64,000 nt of DNA, taken from Streptomyces sp. ISL-10. GTDB taxonomy: Bacteria; Actinomycetota; Actinomycetes; Streptomycetales; Streptomycetaceae. A program made the translations under genes and the position numbers. Below, one piece after another: positions 49,740 to 59,803 of this stretch. The stretch is from assembly GCF_018614575.1 (NCBI RefSeq), contig NZ_JAGGOJ010000003.1, positions 744,001 to 808,000 of the forward strand, written 5' to 3'. Every line of letters begins with the position of its first letter. The first letter of the stretch is position 1. Under the pieces are notes generated by a model that was not told the origin of the DNA, searched no databases, and saw nothing but the letters and a program-made list of their open reading frames with translations.

Positions 49740-52118
49740 ATGCAACCGCGAAGAAGTGCTCTGCTCGGGGCCGTCACGGCTGGAGCGGCTGCGGCGGTGA
49801 GCATTCTACTCGGGCCCGTCACCAACTACGCCAGTGCGACGGTCCCGGCCTGGGCCCGCAACCCGGGCGTCGTCTGGGCGGTCTTCGTTCTCCTTGCCAC
49901 CTTCAGCGTCGGGCTCCTCCTGCTGAGCCGCCGCCTCGACCAGACGTCCGGCGCGGTCGGTGCTCCCCGCGGGGTGGACTCGGTGACCGGCACGACGCTC
50001 AGCACCGTGCGGGCCACCTCCTTACGGCCGCCGCACGTCGATCTTCCGCTGGTGCGCGGGCGCGCATCCGAACTCGAGCGGTTGTCGGCACTGCTGACCC
50101 GGCCCCCGGACGGTTTCGCAGTGGTGTGCGGAGCCGGAGGTTTCGGCAAGACGACACTGGCAGCGGCGCTGGCCAAGCAGGCGGAGAAGGACGGGTTCAC
50201 CGTCTTCTGGATCCGCTGGCAGGACAGGGACTCCTTCGTCCTGCAGATGACACAGGTCGCCGTCGCGTGCGGACTGACCGAGGCGGAGCTGCAGGATGCC
50301 CGGACCGAGCTCGTCCCGCTGCCCGATGTCGTCTGGTGCCGCCTGGGCAGCGTGCGCAACTGGCTTCTGGTCATCGACAACGTGGATCTGGCCGACCAGC
50401 TCAGCCTCGATCAGGGTGCCACCGGTGACTACCGGGGATGGGTGCGGCCCGAGGGGAACGGCCTGCTGCTTCTCACGAGCCGGGATACCAGCCGGGAGAC
50501 TTGGGGCCCGCGGGCGCATATCGTCGAACTCTCCTCGCTAGACACCCGGGCGGGTGCTCAGGTCCTCTGCGACGCGGCACCTCAGGCAGGTTCACCTGAG
50601 GACGCGGAGAAGCTGTCGGAGCGGCTCGGCGGCCTGCCGCTGGCGCTCCGCTCGGCCGCTGCCTATCTCTCCAGGCCGAGCAGCCGCTATCGGTCATTCA
50701 ACGACTACCGCAGCGCCCTCGACCATGAGCTTCCCGCGCTGATGGGCGCAACGGGACCTGTGCAGCGGGACTCCGACGCGCGTCAAGTGGTGAGGCACAC
50801 CTGGGAGTTGTCGCTCGACCAGTTGGAAAGCTCGGGCTATCCGGTGGCGCGTCCCTTGATGCGCATGCTGGCCCTTGCAGCGGACGCGCCGATTCCACGC
50901 GAGTGGATGACGGTCGGCATGCTCAGGTCGGTCACGGGCCTGCGCGTCCGAGGACGGGACGTGGAGGCCGCGCTGTTGGGACTGCACCAGTACGGCCTCC
51001 TCGCGTTCAGCGACGGGACACGGCGAGCGCAGGCTGGTGCTCTGCAGATCCACTCTCTCGTACGTGAGATCAACGAGCTCCTCCTCGGCACGACGGCGGG
51101 GGTCGATCCGAGGCTCTGGCAGCGTGCGGCGCTGTTGCGCACCACTGAGCTGGCTGAGCGGATCACGACGGACAGCGTCGACTGGCCGCTGGCCCGCACG
51201 CTGGCGCCGCATGTGGAGTTGCTGCTCCGCCCGGGGGCTCCAGCACCTGCGGACAGGGTCGACAATGCCAGGAGCCGGATCCTGAAGAGCCTCTTCGCGG
51301 CAGGGGAGTATGCGCTCGCCGCCTCCTTGGCCAGGGCGGCGTACGAAGCCGACGTAGCGACGTTCGGAATGGACCACATCCGCACGGACAAGAGGCGGCA
51401 CGCTCTCGCCGCGGCGCTCAATCATCTGGGCCTGCACGCCGAAGCCGTCGAACTCCTGCGCCAGACCCTCGCACACCGCGGCCGCGCGCTGGGAGAGGCG
51501 CACTACTTCACCTTGCAGACCAAGATCAGTCTGGGGATGGCGCTCAGCCATCTCGGACAGCACCACGAGGCCATAGCTCTGCTGCGGGAGACGGTCGACC
51601 AACGTGCGCACATCCTGGGACCGAACCACTCCCTGACGCTTGTCAGCAGCAACAGTCTGGCCAACGCACTTAACGGTGCGGGCCGCTACGCCGAGGCCGC
51701 ACAGATCCACCGGCAGACGTTCGAGGTGCGGCTCGCCGCATTCGATCCCGACCATGCGTCGGTCCTGCAGAGCAAGAACAACCTGGCCAGTGCCCTCGAC
51801 GGGATGGGGCAGTACAACGAGGCAGCCGCGATGTTCCGCGAGACGCTGCGGCAGCGTGAAAGTGTCCTCGGCCCCGACCATCCACGCACCCTCGACACTC
51901 GTCAGAACCTTGCCCGTGCCCTCTTCCACCTGGGACAGCAAGCCGAACCTGCCGCCCTGCTGCGGCAGACCCTGGAAGGGCGTGAGCGTGCCTTCGGTCC
52001 CGACCACACAGCGACGCTCGCGACACGCGAATTCCTCGCGACGGTCGAGTCCGGCCCTACGTTAGGCGTCTTCCGAAGGTGGCGACGACGACCGGACCGC
52101 GCGACGCCCAATCCATGA
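49740..52118 (+). CDS. Membrane-anchored STAND NTPase with TPR repeats
   Basis: A 792-residue protein. Two N-terminal hydrophobic helices (about 8-26 and 43-62) anchor it. The NB-ARC-like ATPase follows: Walker A GAGGFGKTT 131-139, Walker B WLLVIDNVD 208-216, LLLLTSRD and GLPLAL at 298-303. Then a winged-helix-like region (about 345-450) and five or so kinesin-light-chain type TPRs of 42 residues (about 545-770; each with LG-DHP-TL). STAND proteins switch on ligand binding and oligomerise; in bacteria they serve regulation or phage defence. Leu95 is a TTA codon (50022-50024), implying bldA-dependent translation. It is flanked on both sides by broken recombinases. Confidence 0.9.
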   Translation: MQPRRSALLGAVTAGAAAAVSILLGPVTNYASATVPAWARNPGVVWAVFVLLATFSVGLLLLSRRLDQTSGAVGAPRGVDSVTGTTLSTVRATSLRPPHVDLPLVRGRASELERLSALLTRPPDGFAVVCGAGGFGKTTLAAALAKQAEKDGFTVFWIRWQDRDSFVLQMTQVAVACGLTEAELQDARTELVPLPDVVWCRLGSVRNWLLVIDNVDLADQLSLDQGATGDYRGWVRPEGNGLLLLTSRDTSRETWGPRAHIVELSSLDTRAGAQVLCDAAPQAGSPEDAEKLSERLGGLPLALRSAAAYLSRPSSRYRSFNDYRSALDHELPALMGATGPVQRDSDARQVVRHTWELSLDQLESSGYPVARPLMRMLALAADAPIPREWMTVGMLRSVTGLRVRGRDVEAALLGLHQYGLLAFSDGTRRAQAGALQIHSLVREINELLLGTTAGVDPRLWQRAALLRTTELAERITTDSVDWPLARTLAPHVELLLRPGAPAPADRVDNARSRILKSLFAAGEYALAASLARAAYEADVATFGMDHIRTDKRRHALAAALNHLGLHAEAVELLRQTLAHRGRALGEAHYFTLQTKISLGMALSHLGQHHEAIALLRETVDQRAHILGPNHSLTLVSSNSLANALNGAGRYAEAAQIHRQTFEVRLAAFDPDHASVLQSKNNLASALDGMGQYNEAAAMFRETLRQRESVLGPDHPRTLDTRQNLARALFHLGQQAEPAALLRQTLEGRERAFGPDHTATLATREFLATVESGPTLGVFRRWRRRPDRATPNP

Positions 52119-52185
52119 CTGGCGCGGTGACGACGGGCCTGCTCCTGTCGGGATCCTCACCCACAAGACGCCGTGCAGCTGCAGG

Positions 52186-54590
52186 TCACAGCATTTCGTC
52201 GGTGGCCCGGAGACCAGGCATGCCGAGATTGACCGGCGCAATGTGAGCCAGCCGCTGGCTCTCTTCGCGTTTCTGACCGAGGAAGGCGAGGGTGAGCTCG
52301 ATGCCCTCGATCTCTCCGAGCCAGCCCTCCTGCTCGGCACGGGCCCGGCGGGCCACGAGATCGGTCTCAATCTCGTCGAGGCGAGGCAACATGTTGGGGT
52401 TGATGTTGAGCATGGGACATCGCAAACAAGCGTGTTCATGCTGGCAAGGGGTGCTGTAGGGCCGAGCGCACCCGCCCAGCTCAACCTTTCGGTGGTCGAA
52501 GTGCTCTTCAAACCCGAGCCACTCGGTGTCAGTGACCGGACGGTACTCACCTGTGGGGCGAGCCTGCCGGCGCCGGTCGAGAAAGCCCTGATAGTGGCGG
52601 ACGACGTCTTCGTTGAACACAGCGACGTAGCCACGAGTTGTTTGCACATTCAAGTGGCCGAGTAGGGCAGCGCCGATGTGGATTGGGAGACCATGGTTCA
52701 CCAGGTCCGTGGCGAGGAGTCGACGGAAGTCATGCGGGGTGAAGTCGGCGGCGTGGAAGGCGGGCTGGTGTTCCGCGAGCTCGTCGCAACGTCGTTTGAG
52801 CATGTTGACTACGGTGGTGTCGGAGATGACCTCGTGGTTCGTGCCGATCCGTCGTTGGAACAGGAACGGCATGGGTGCGCTGCTGCGGCGCTCGTGAGGG
52901 TCGTAGCGTGGCAGCAGTGGGATCGTGCGGCCGTCCCGCGTGTGGCGCCGGATGATGGACGCGATGACACCGAACAGTTCCGCGGACATGGGGATGAGGC
53001 GTTCCCGGTCACTTTTGGATGGAGCGACCACGAGTAGGGCAATGACTTCCCCGCCTGGCCGTTGGTATTGGCGGATGCTGAGGTGGGTGAGTTCGAGTGC
53101 CTCTTCGATGCGGACGCCCGAGTGACGGAGAACTTCGACGATCGCCCACTCCCAGAAAGCGACGTCCTCGGCTGCCGTGACGTTGATGGACTTACCGCTG
53201 ATTTGGTCGCGGACACGAACGTTCGCGTTTCCTCCGAGCCTGACGCGTCGTTCATCAGCCCGGCTCCACAGCCTCTGGTAGATACGGCCGTCGAGGGCGA
53301 TGGTCGCTCCGCCGGCAGCGTCAGCGGCTTGTTCCAAGAGCGCGTGGAGGTGGCTGTACCGGTACTCCATGTGCTCCACGAGGGTGCTCAGCAGGGGTTG
53401 ACGTCGCCGGGTGCGATCATCCATACGCTCCTTGACTCGCTTCCGTAGCCGCGGACGTCCGTGTCGGAGATGGGGCAGGGAGCGACCAGACCGCCCACTG
53501 CTCGGGCTCTGCGGCGGCCCAGGCTTGCAGATCGGTGTAGAACGCCCGGACTGCCCTCAAGATCGGATCGAAGTCGCGCGCGCCCTTGCCGTCGGAGCGC
53601 ACCGCCACCCGATCGCGCCATCGTTGGTAGAGCTCGCTGTCCAACCGCAGGTCTGGTTGGTCGGGTGCGAGATCTTCAATCGTGGACCAGAAGTGGCTGG
53701 CGAGGTGCCGGGAGAGACTGTCCAGCGTCGAGTAGTCCAGCTCGGGCTTGCGCCGGTCCAGGTAAGCGGTGAGCAACTGCCGGACGCCGGCGTGCCGGAT
53801 CTCGTAGCGGTCGACCATCTCCTCGCACCGTCAGCCGTCCCGTCAGCAACGCAGCCTTCAGCGTCGCGGGCCCGTGAGAGGGGAAGTGGCCCATCTCATG
53901 GAGCACTTGCCAGGCGAGGTGTCCAGGGAACCGGCCTCCGGCGCCGCGTTGGCCGAGCACCAGCCCCTTGCGGCGGCACTCCCACGCGTAGTGCAGGAAT
54001 GCCGACGGCGTTAGGTCTCCCAGCGCGATGCCTTGGGTGGTGAGGGCCACGGTGACGTCGAACAGTGCGACGCCATGGTGGACCGGGTTCACCGGTTTGT
54101 CGTGGACTGCGGCCCAGAATTTGTCGAGCAGCGGGTCGTTCTGGGCGGTCAGGAAGCGCTGGCCGTAGTACAAGAACGTATTCGAGCGAAAGGCTTCAAG
54201 GGACGGCTGGATGACCCGCAGGCAGAACAGGCAGGCCGTGCCCACCCCGATCTGGCTCTTCTCCTTGCGTGTCGATTGCAGATCGGCGACAGGGCGCCCG
54301 CGCTCGTTGAAGCCGCTGGCGTCCCACCGCTGCTGCCAACTGTCGCCGGGGAAGGCTCTTAGATGCCGGAGGAGGTCTCGGGCGCCGCGGCTTCGGCGCC
54401 AACGATTATCCGCCGAGTTCGTCGGCCACGTCGCGCGTATCGCCGCAGCTACTTCCTCTATGGAGGCGCAAGAGAGATCACCTTGAGGTCGTGGAGGAAA
54501 GGCCGGGTCCGGTGCCGGGGCCGCGTTCAGGCTGACGAAGCGGCTGCCTCCCTTCTTGCTCTGACGGAGCGCGGAGCCGGGCTCAGCCAC
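52186..54590 (-). pseudogene. Large tyrosine recombinase split by frameshifts
   Basis: Three minus-strand frames align end to end as one protein of about 800 residues. Piece 1 (from GTG 54590 to about 53826): GDLSCASIEEVAAAIRATWP, then TACLFCLRVIQPSLEAFRSN, to LLTGRLTV. Piece 2 (53818 to about 53500): MVDRYEIRHAGVRQLLTAYL, then EPEQWAVW. Piece 3 (52186-53424, 412 codons, intact): catalytic Arg in RHSGVRIEEAL, HDFRRL, LLGHLNVQTT and Tyr in RGYVAVF, then a Cys/His cluster (CARPYSTPCQHEHACLRCPM). Joining them needs an indel near 53826 and two more near 53500 and 53440. Piece 3 alone keeps the catalytic residues but not the DNA-binding half. Confidence 0.85.
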
Positions 54591-55787
54591 CGAACACCGT
54601 CTTGATGTCGTCGGGGTTGTAACCGGTGGCGTAGGTGCGCTGCGGGGCGGGGCCGCGTGTAGTGCTCTTGCAGCTTGTCGTGCATGTCTTCAACCCGCGC
54701 GGTCAGGTAGCGGCCTGTCGTGTCGAGATGCGCGTGCCGCAAGATCGTCTGTACCTCGGCGAGGGTGAGCCGGTCGTCCCCGGCCATCCGAGTCGCGGCT
54801 GTGTGCCTGGCGTCGTGCAGGCTCCAGTTCGTGCCAAGCTTGGCGTTGGCCCGCTGGAGGATGCGCCGCATCGCCCAGTAGGTCAAAGGTCGAGACTCAC
54901 CACGGCGGGTACGCCATACTGGCTGGTCTGGCGTCGGCAATCCGTCGGTGGCGAGGTAGCTGCCGAGATAGCGGAAGGCGTTCGGGGACGCCGGCACGGC
55001 TTGACGGATACGTGTGCCTTTGCTGATCACATAGATGAGCTGCCCCAGCCAGTCAACATCGCCAAGACCCACCGCCAGCAGCTCGCTCGCCCTGGCCCCG
55101 GAAGAGACGTAGAACTCCAGCAGAGCACGGTCGCGGTCACAGCCCATCGTGGCGAATAGTTCATCCCACAGGTGATCCGGGATCGCCCGCGGAGCCTGGA
55201 CAGGCACCTTCTGCCGCAGCCGGCCCCGGCGGAAAGGCGGAGTCGGCTCCAGCGGGGAGCTGATGTGCGAGCGCTTGCCTGCGCTCTCTCGACGCCGGAA
55301 CCGGATTGGTCACCGGGCCGACGCCGAAGCGGGCGTGAAAGGCGTAGAAGCCACTGATCACAGTCAGGTAATGGTTGATCGTTCTGGGCGCGTAGTCCTC
55401 CCGCAGCGACGGTTTCCCGGTCTTCACGTTCACCGACCCCGGCGGCGGCGAGCCGTTCCGCTTACGGAGCCGCTGTGGGTTACGGGCTTCTCTCAGCCAG
55501 CAGACAAGCAGCGCGATCTCGGCCTCGGTGGCAATCTCCCACGACGTCTGCAAGATCCACAGCAGCCGGTGGTACCGCAACAGGTCATACCCGTAGCTCC
55601 GGCACGTCAGCGGACTGACGTCCCCCAGCATCAAGTCCCGCAAGTAGACGCTGACTGGCTCAACCTCCCTGCCGTCACCGTCCACCACGACGAACGGAAG
55701 GTGAGGCGAGGCCCCCGTGACCACCGTGCCAACCTCTGGAACCGAGTGCTTTCCCTCCATCAGGGCACGTCTCACGTCTTCCACCAC
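54583..55787 (-). pseudogene. Second tyrosine recombinase, frameshifted
   Basis: The N-terminal core-binding part (55787 to about 55260) includes PLTCRSYGYDLLRYHRLLWI and YAPRTINHYLTVISGFYAFH. The catalytic part (about 55260-54640) has SGARASELLAVG (Arg), HDARHTAAT, LRHAHLDTTGRYL (His, Tyr). One indel near 55260 separates them, and a second near 54640 changes the end, which in another frame reads QRTYATGYNPDDIKTVFGG. That restored stop (54583) overlaps the GTG start of the next recombinase, so the two were an operon. Confidence 0.85.
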
Positions 55788-55829
55788 ACCACGCTCCTGG
55801 AGAGACCAAGCGATCCGCTTGGTTCACGA

Positions 55830-56110
55830 TCAAGACATGGTGCAGTTAACAGGTCGAAACCACCGCAGCAGGCCCATCCCGTAGGAGCGGATCGTCGTCG
55901 CCGGACTCGAGCACGCCTGGAGCTCCGCGAAGAACGCCGCCACCGGGGCGACGATGGGCCGTCCGCATCAAGCAGCACGTACGGCTGAACCAGCACCTCC
56001 ACCACGGTCCTGACCAGCGACACGCACCTCATGCCGTACCGACCGGCAACCAACTGACCCGGCTCACCAGCAAAAACGTCAGCACCAGATCGGCATGCAG
56101 CCGAGTCACC
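55830..56110 (-). pseudogene. Third recombinase, N-terminal remnant
   Basis: The minus strand reads SLVRTVVEVLVQPYVLLDAD then, in another frame, APVAAFFAELQACSSPATTI and RSYGMGLLRWFRPVNCT. This matches the opening of the core-binding domain seen in tandem Streptomyces recombinases (compare PLTCRSYGYDLLRYHRLLW in the neighbour). The rest is missing. The 250 bases to the membrane protein gene hold nothing supported. Confidence 0.6.
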
Positions 56111-56376
56111 CACGACACCCCGTCAACAGCGGAAACCGCTACCTACCGCAGTGACATCAGATCGCCGAACCACCACCGACAAACACTCGCGCATCATCAG
56201 AACTCGCGGTGTGCTCTGATTCGGTGACCTTTTCGTCCCCCCACTGTTGGCATGATGGTCGGGCATGAAAGGCGGGTTATGGTCGCGGAGATCGGCCCCA
56301 TGGCCGTACTCGGTGCTCGACTCCGGGGCTGGCTTCGTCACCGCGAAACGTTTGCGCGCAGGAGCGGCGCACAGGC

Positions 56377-57723
56377 ATGCACCCCGAGAAAAGATCGGAA
56401 GAGGCTGGCTCATTGACTTTGCTCAGGAGACCAGACGGTGCACGTCCCCGCACCTCGGAGAAGCGGATTGCCTCGGCCGCGGATACTCTCGTGGTATTCG
56501 CCGTTGCGGCGCTTCTCCATGTGTGTGTGGTGCTGCTAGTTCATTCGCAGACCTACGGCCACGCCCTGTTTCCCGATGCCTGGGGATACGAATTGGCGAG
56601 CGACCGGATCGTCATGGCCTGGCGTGGCGACAGCCCGTTGGAGACCCGCAGTCTGTCGTCCCTGGTCGGCTCGGCGATGTGGGGCTACCCGGCGATCATA
56701 GCGGTGTGCAGATTCGTCACCGATGGCGGCTGGCTCGCTGCTAAGACCGTGCTGGCCCTGCTGGCAGCCACTGGCGCGGTGGCGGCGTACAAGTTGGCTC
56801 TCGTATCAGGGCGGGGGTTGAAACGGGCCACCGCTGCGGGGCTGCTGGTGGGCACGAGTCCGTCCCTCTTGCTCTGGGACGCCTGGGGCCTGAAGGACGG
56901 GCTGCTCACCAGCCTCGTCCTGTGGTCTCTGCTCTTTCAGGTTCGGGCGCGCTTCTCGCTGGCCTGCGTCGCCACGGTGCTGAGCATCTGCACATGTCTG
57001 TACATCAGACCCGCCACGGCGCTTCTCCTCGCGGCCGCCCTGCTCGCCCGGGCCAGGTTCCGACGCGAGTACCTGTTGGGTTCGTTGATCATCGCAGGGG
57101 CCACCGCAGTCTTCATTCTCCCCCGGCTGCTTCCCCTCATCGGGCTCCTGGACGTTCTGGAGATCAAGGAAGGGACCCCTCTGGACTTCACCGGCGGATA
57201 CGGCTCCCAGAATCTGCTGAGCAACCCTCAGTACCTGGTGACCCTGCTGTTGGGGCCGTTCCCTTGGATGTACGGCCCGGGAACGGCCAGCCCGGAACGC
57301 TGGCTTTATCTGGGCACCGTCATCTGGATCGCGTCCCTTGCTCTTGCGCCCACCGCCTTGCGCAAGGCGTGGGCGGACACCACCGGCGTGGGCCGCGCCG
57401 CCGTGGTGGGTGCGTCCGCCTACGCCGCCATGTATATCGCTACCTTCGGTAGCTCCTTTTATCGGCAGCGCTCCCTTCTCGAATGCATGCTGCTGCTCCT
57501 GGTGGTGCTATACCTCCCCCTCTCCCCGGCCCGGGCCATGATGCGGGTCCATGTGTGGCTAGGCCTCATCGCGGCCGTGGCCGTTGTGCACAGTCCGCAC
57601 CTCACACCCACGCCGTGGAGCAAATGGCTGGCTGTGGGTGCCATGGGCCTGGCTCTGACCGTGGTCTTGGTCTACGGCTTCCGACAGGGCGCTGCACATC
57701 GACCGCGTGACCACCGTACGTAA
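56377..57723 (+). CDS. Polytopic membrane protein, possible Wzy polymerase or GT-C
   Basis: A 448-residue protein with about ten hydrophobic helices after a 35-residue basic N terminus. An early outer loop has LFPDAWGYELASDRI, and another segment LLLWDAWGLKDGLLTSLVLW recalls the ligase/polymerase or GT-C proteins of polysaccharide loci. I cannot assign it to a family. It could replace the broken O-antigen ligase-like gene at 34.6 kb. ATG 56377 has AGGAG 12 bases upstream; TTG 56413 is a possible later start. It follows the recombinase remnants and precedes another decayed patch. Confidence 0.7.
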   Translation: MHPEKRSEEAGSLTLLRRPDGARPRTSEKRIASAADTLVVFAVAALLHVCVVLLVHSQTYGHALFPDAWGYELASDRIVMAWRGDSPLETRSLSSLVGSAMWGYPAIIAVCRFVTDGGWLAAKTVLALLAATGAVAAYKLALVSGRGLKRATAAGLLVGTSPSLLLWDAWGLKDGLLTSLVLWSLLFQVRARFSLACVATVLSICTCLYIRPATALLLAAALLARARFRREYLLGSLIIAGATAVFILPRLLPLIGLLDVLEIKEGTPLDFTGGYGSQNLLSNPQYLVTLLLGPFPWMYGPGTASPERWLYLGTVIWIASLALAPTALRKAWADTTGVGRAAVVGASAYAAMYIATFGSSFYRQRSLLECMLLLLVVLYLPLSPARAMMRVHVWLGLIAAVAVVHSPHLTPTPWSKWLAVGAMGLALTVVLVYGFRQGAAHRPRDHRT

Positions 57724-57749
57724 GCACGCTCACGGAAGCACGGCCCGGT

Positions 57750-58058
57750 GACCGAATCACCGCGATTCCTTGCCCTCCCTGCGATGGCGGGCGTACCAGG
57801 AGCACTGAGCTGCTCGTGCCGCAATGCCGTCACGACCGGCATGTCGTCAAGGGGCGTTTCACGGCCCGGGGCGAGCACAAGCACACAATGTTGGCTGTCC
57901 TCCGCCGCCGTGGGTGACGCGGTGACCCACGGGCGACCGACGGGCGCACCGTTTCGTGTGCTCGTGGTCTGCCCGGCGGTCACGCTGGTGAGTGTGTAGA
58001 CGTTATCGCCGGTCGTGCGGTCGGTGCGTCGGTGCTTGATATGGAGGGCCTGCCGGGC
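57750..58058 (-). pseudogene. ISAs1-type transposase fragment
   Basis: The minus strand encodes RQALHIKHRRTDRTTGDNVY then TLTSVTAGQ, close to the conserved segment of ISAs1-family transposases (R-TD--T--T-YAITSLTA-QA). Further down only traces such as AAEDSQH (compare FAEDASQ) remain, with frame changes. Both ends of the element are lost. Confidence 0.55.
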
Positions 58059-58094
58059 TCGGGGAAGAGGAGGCTGTTCTCGGTGACGACCTTG

Positions 58095-58427
58095 ATCCGG
58101 GGGGAATGTCAGAGCGCTCCGGCAGCGGCTGGAAGCGGGTGAAGATTTCCTCGCCGGCACCTCCGCCGATGAATCGGTCAACGGGACGTAAACAGCGCTT
58201 CATGAAGGTCATGGCCTCGAAGTCCGGCAGGTCGCCGAAATAGAGTAGGTGGCCCACCTGAGTGCTGTCAGGATGGGCCAGGAACCGCATGCTGTCGTAG
58301 ATCTCCAGGTCGAAGGGCCTGCCAACCAGGCGTTTATGCGTCTCCGAAAGCGCCATGCGCGCGTAGGCCCCATGCGGTGGCCCCGGCCGGCCGGGTGGTT
58401 CCAGATCAGTATGAGTACTTCCTGCAC
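58095..58427 (-). pseudogene. FkbM-family methyltransferase, N-terminal fragment
   Basis: Minus-strand frames give ILIWNHPAGRGHRMG, then after a one-base shift near 58375 MALSETHKRLVGRPFDLEIY and DSMRFLAHPDSTQVGHLLYF, then GDLPDFEAMTFMKRCLRPVD and RFIGGGAGEEIFT. This is the start of an FkbM-type methyltransferase up to the SAM site (usually DGGANEG, here GGGAGEE). The remaining two thirds are replaced by ISAs1-type sequence. Confidence 0.75.
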
Positions 58428-58563
58428 GGTAGTCGGCGGGCTCCTGCGTCCGACGAAAATGGCAGCGCTTTGCCGCCCGTCACCTGAACGAGAAACGCTC
58501 GGTTGGATCTGTGCCGCTCATATCCGGCGCGAACCAGGCGCGCCACGCGGGCTTCCCGTGCCC

Positions 58564-58596
58564 TTGACGGACAGTTGACTGCGCTCCGCCTAATAT
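58564..58596 (+). promoter_or_regulatory. Candidate promoter of the GT4 gene
   Basis: TAATAT (58591-58596), a near-consensus -10, ends seven bases before ATG 58604, implying a leaderless mRNA. TTGAC occurs twice upstream (58564 and 58575), but at 21 and 10 bases from the -10, so the -35 assignment is unclear and the repeat may be an activator site. Confidence 0.45.
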
Positions 58597-58603
58597 CGGT
58601 CAC

Positions 58604-59803
58604 ATGTCGACCGCCCCGCAGCGAACCAGCGGTTCCGGAATTCCTCGCCTGCGCGTGATGAGGGTGATCGCGCGAATGAACATCGGTGGTCCGGCCGTCC
58701 AGGTCTCGGCACTCATGCGTGGCATGGATCCCGAGCGATTCGAGCACCGCTTGGTCACCGGTTTCGTGGGTCCTGGAGAGGCCGACCATCTGGATCAGCG
58801 TGCGCCCGGCCTCCCGGTGCACCGGATCAACGGCCTGGGACGTGCTGTGCGGCCCACGGACGACGCACGCTGCCTCGCCGAACTCGTGGCGGCCATGCGT
58901 CGGTTCCGGCCCCACATCGTTCATACGCATACGGCGAAAGCCGGCGCGCTCGGCCGGACCGCCGCCGTGCTGGCCCGGGTGCCCGCAAGAGTGCACACCT
59001 TTCACGGCCATCTCCTGCACGGCTATTTCCCCCCGGCGAAGACCAAGGTCGTGGTGGCCGCCGAACGAGGGCTCGCGGCCCTCACGGACCGTTTGGTCGC
59101 CGTGGGTGGGCGGGTACGCGACGATCTCGTCGCCGCGGGTATCGGAAAGGCCGCTCAGTACACGGTGGTTCCGCCCGGCACCAGTCTCGCCCCCGCGCCC
59201 GACCCCGCGAAGGCCAGGAGCATGCTGGGACTCCCGCAGGGGTGCCCGGTGGTCGCGTACGTCGGGCGCATCACTGCGATCAAGCGTCCCGACCGCCTCC
59301 TCGCCGTTGCCCGCGAGGTCCACCGCGCCGTACCGGAAGCGCACTTCGTGGTGTGCGGAGCAGGCGACCTCCTCCCGGATCCCGAAGCGGTCGCCGAACT
59401 CGGCGACTCGCTGCATCAGCTGGGCTGGCGCGCGGACGTCGAGACCGTGTACGCCGCGGCCGACATGGTGCTGCTGACGTCGGACAACGAAGGCATGCCG
59501 GTGAGTCTGATCGAAGCCGGCCTCGCCGGACTGCCGACCGTGGCCACCGACGTCGGAAGTGTCGCGGAGGTCGTGCAGGACGGAACGACAGGACTCCTGG
59601 CCGCACCACGGACCGCCGATATCGCACGCCACACGGTGACTCTTCTGCGCGACGCGCAGCTGCGCCGGGAGATGGGGGCACGGGCGCGTGCGTTCGCCAC
59701 CCGGCGCTTCGGCGAGGAGCGCCTGGTGGCCGACACACAGGCCCTCTACACCTCCATCGCCGTCGCCCGCGGCTGGTGGACCGCACCCTCGTCCGAAAGG
59801 TGA
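58604..59803 (+). CDS. GT4-family glycosyltransferase
   Basis: A 399-residue GT-B glycosyltransferase. The N-terminal acceptor domain has VMRVIARMNIGGPAVQVSAL and HTHTAKAGALGR. The donor domain has VAYVGRITAIKRPDRLLAV and the phosphate/ribose-binding stretch LLTSDNEGMPVSLIEAGLAG, with the two Glu of the E-x7-E motif. Relatives add GalNAc, GlcNAc or other hexoses early in O-antigen or capsule assembly. The GTG of the downstream epimerase overlaps its stop, so the two genes are coupled and may act on the same sugar. Confidence 0.94.
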   Translation: MSTAPQRTSGSGIPRLRVMRVIARMNIGGPAVQVSALMRGMDPERFEHRLVTGFVGPGEADHLDQRAPGLPVHRINGLGRAVRPTDDARCLAELVAAMRRFRPHIVHTHTAKAGALGRTAAVLARVPARVHTFHGHLLHGYFPPAKTKVVVAAERGLAALTDRLVAVGGRVRDDLVAAGIGKAAQYTVVPPGTSLAPAPDPAKARSMLGLPQGCPVVAYVGRITAIKRPDRLLAVAREVHRAVPEAHFVVCGAGDLLPDPEAVAELGDSLHQLGWRADVETVYAAADMVLLTSDNEGMPVSLIEAGLAGLPTVATDVGSVAEVVQDGTTGLLAAPRTADIARHTVTLLRDAQLRREMGARARAFATRRFGEERLVADTQALYTSIAVARGWWTAPSSER

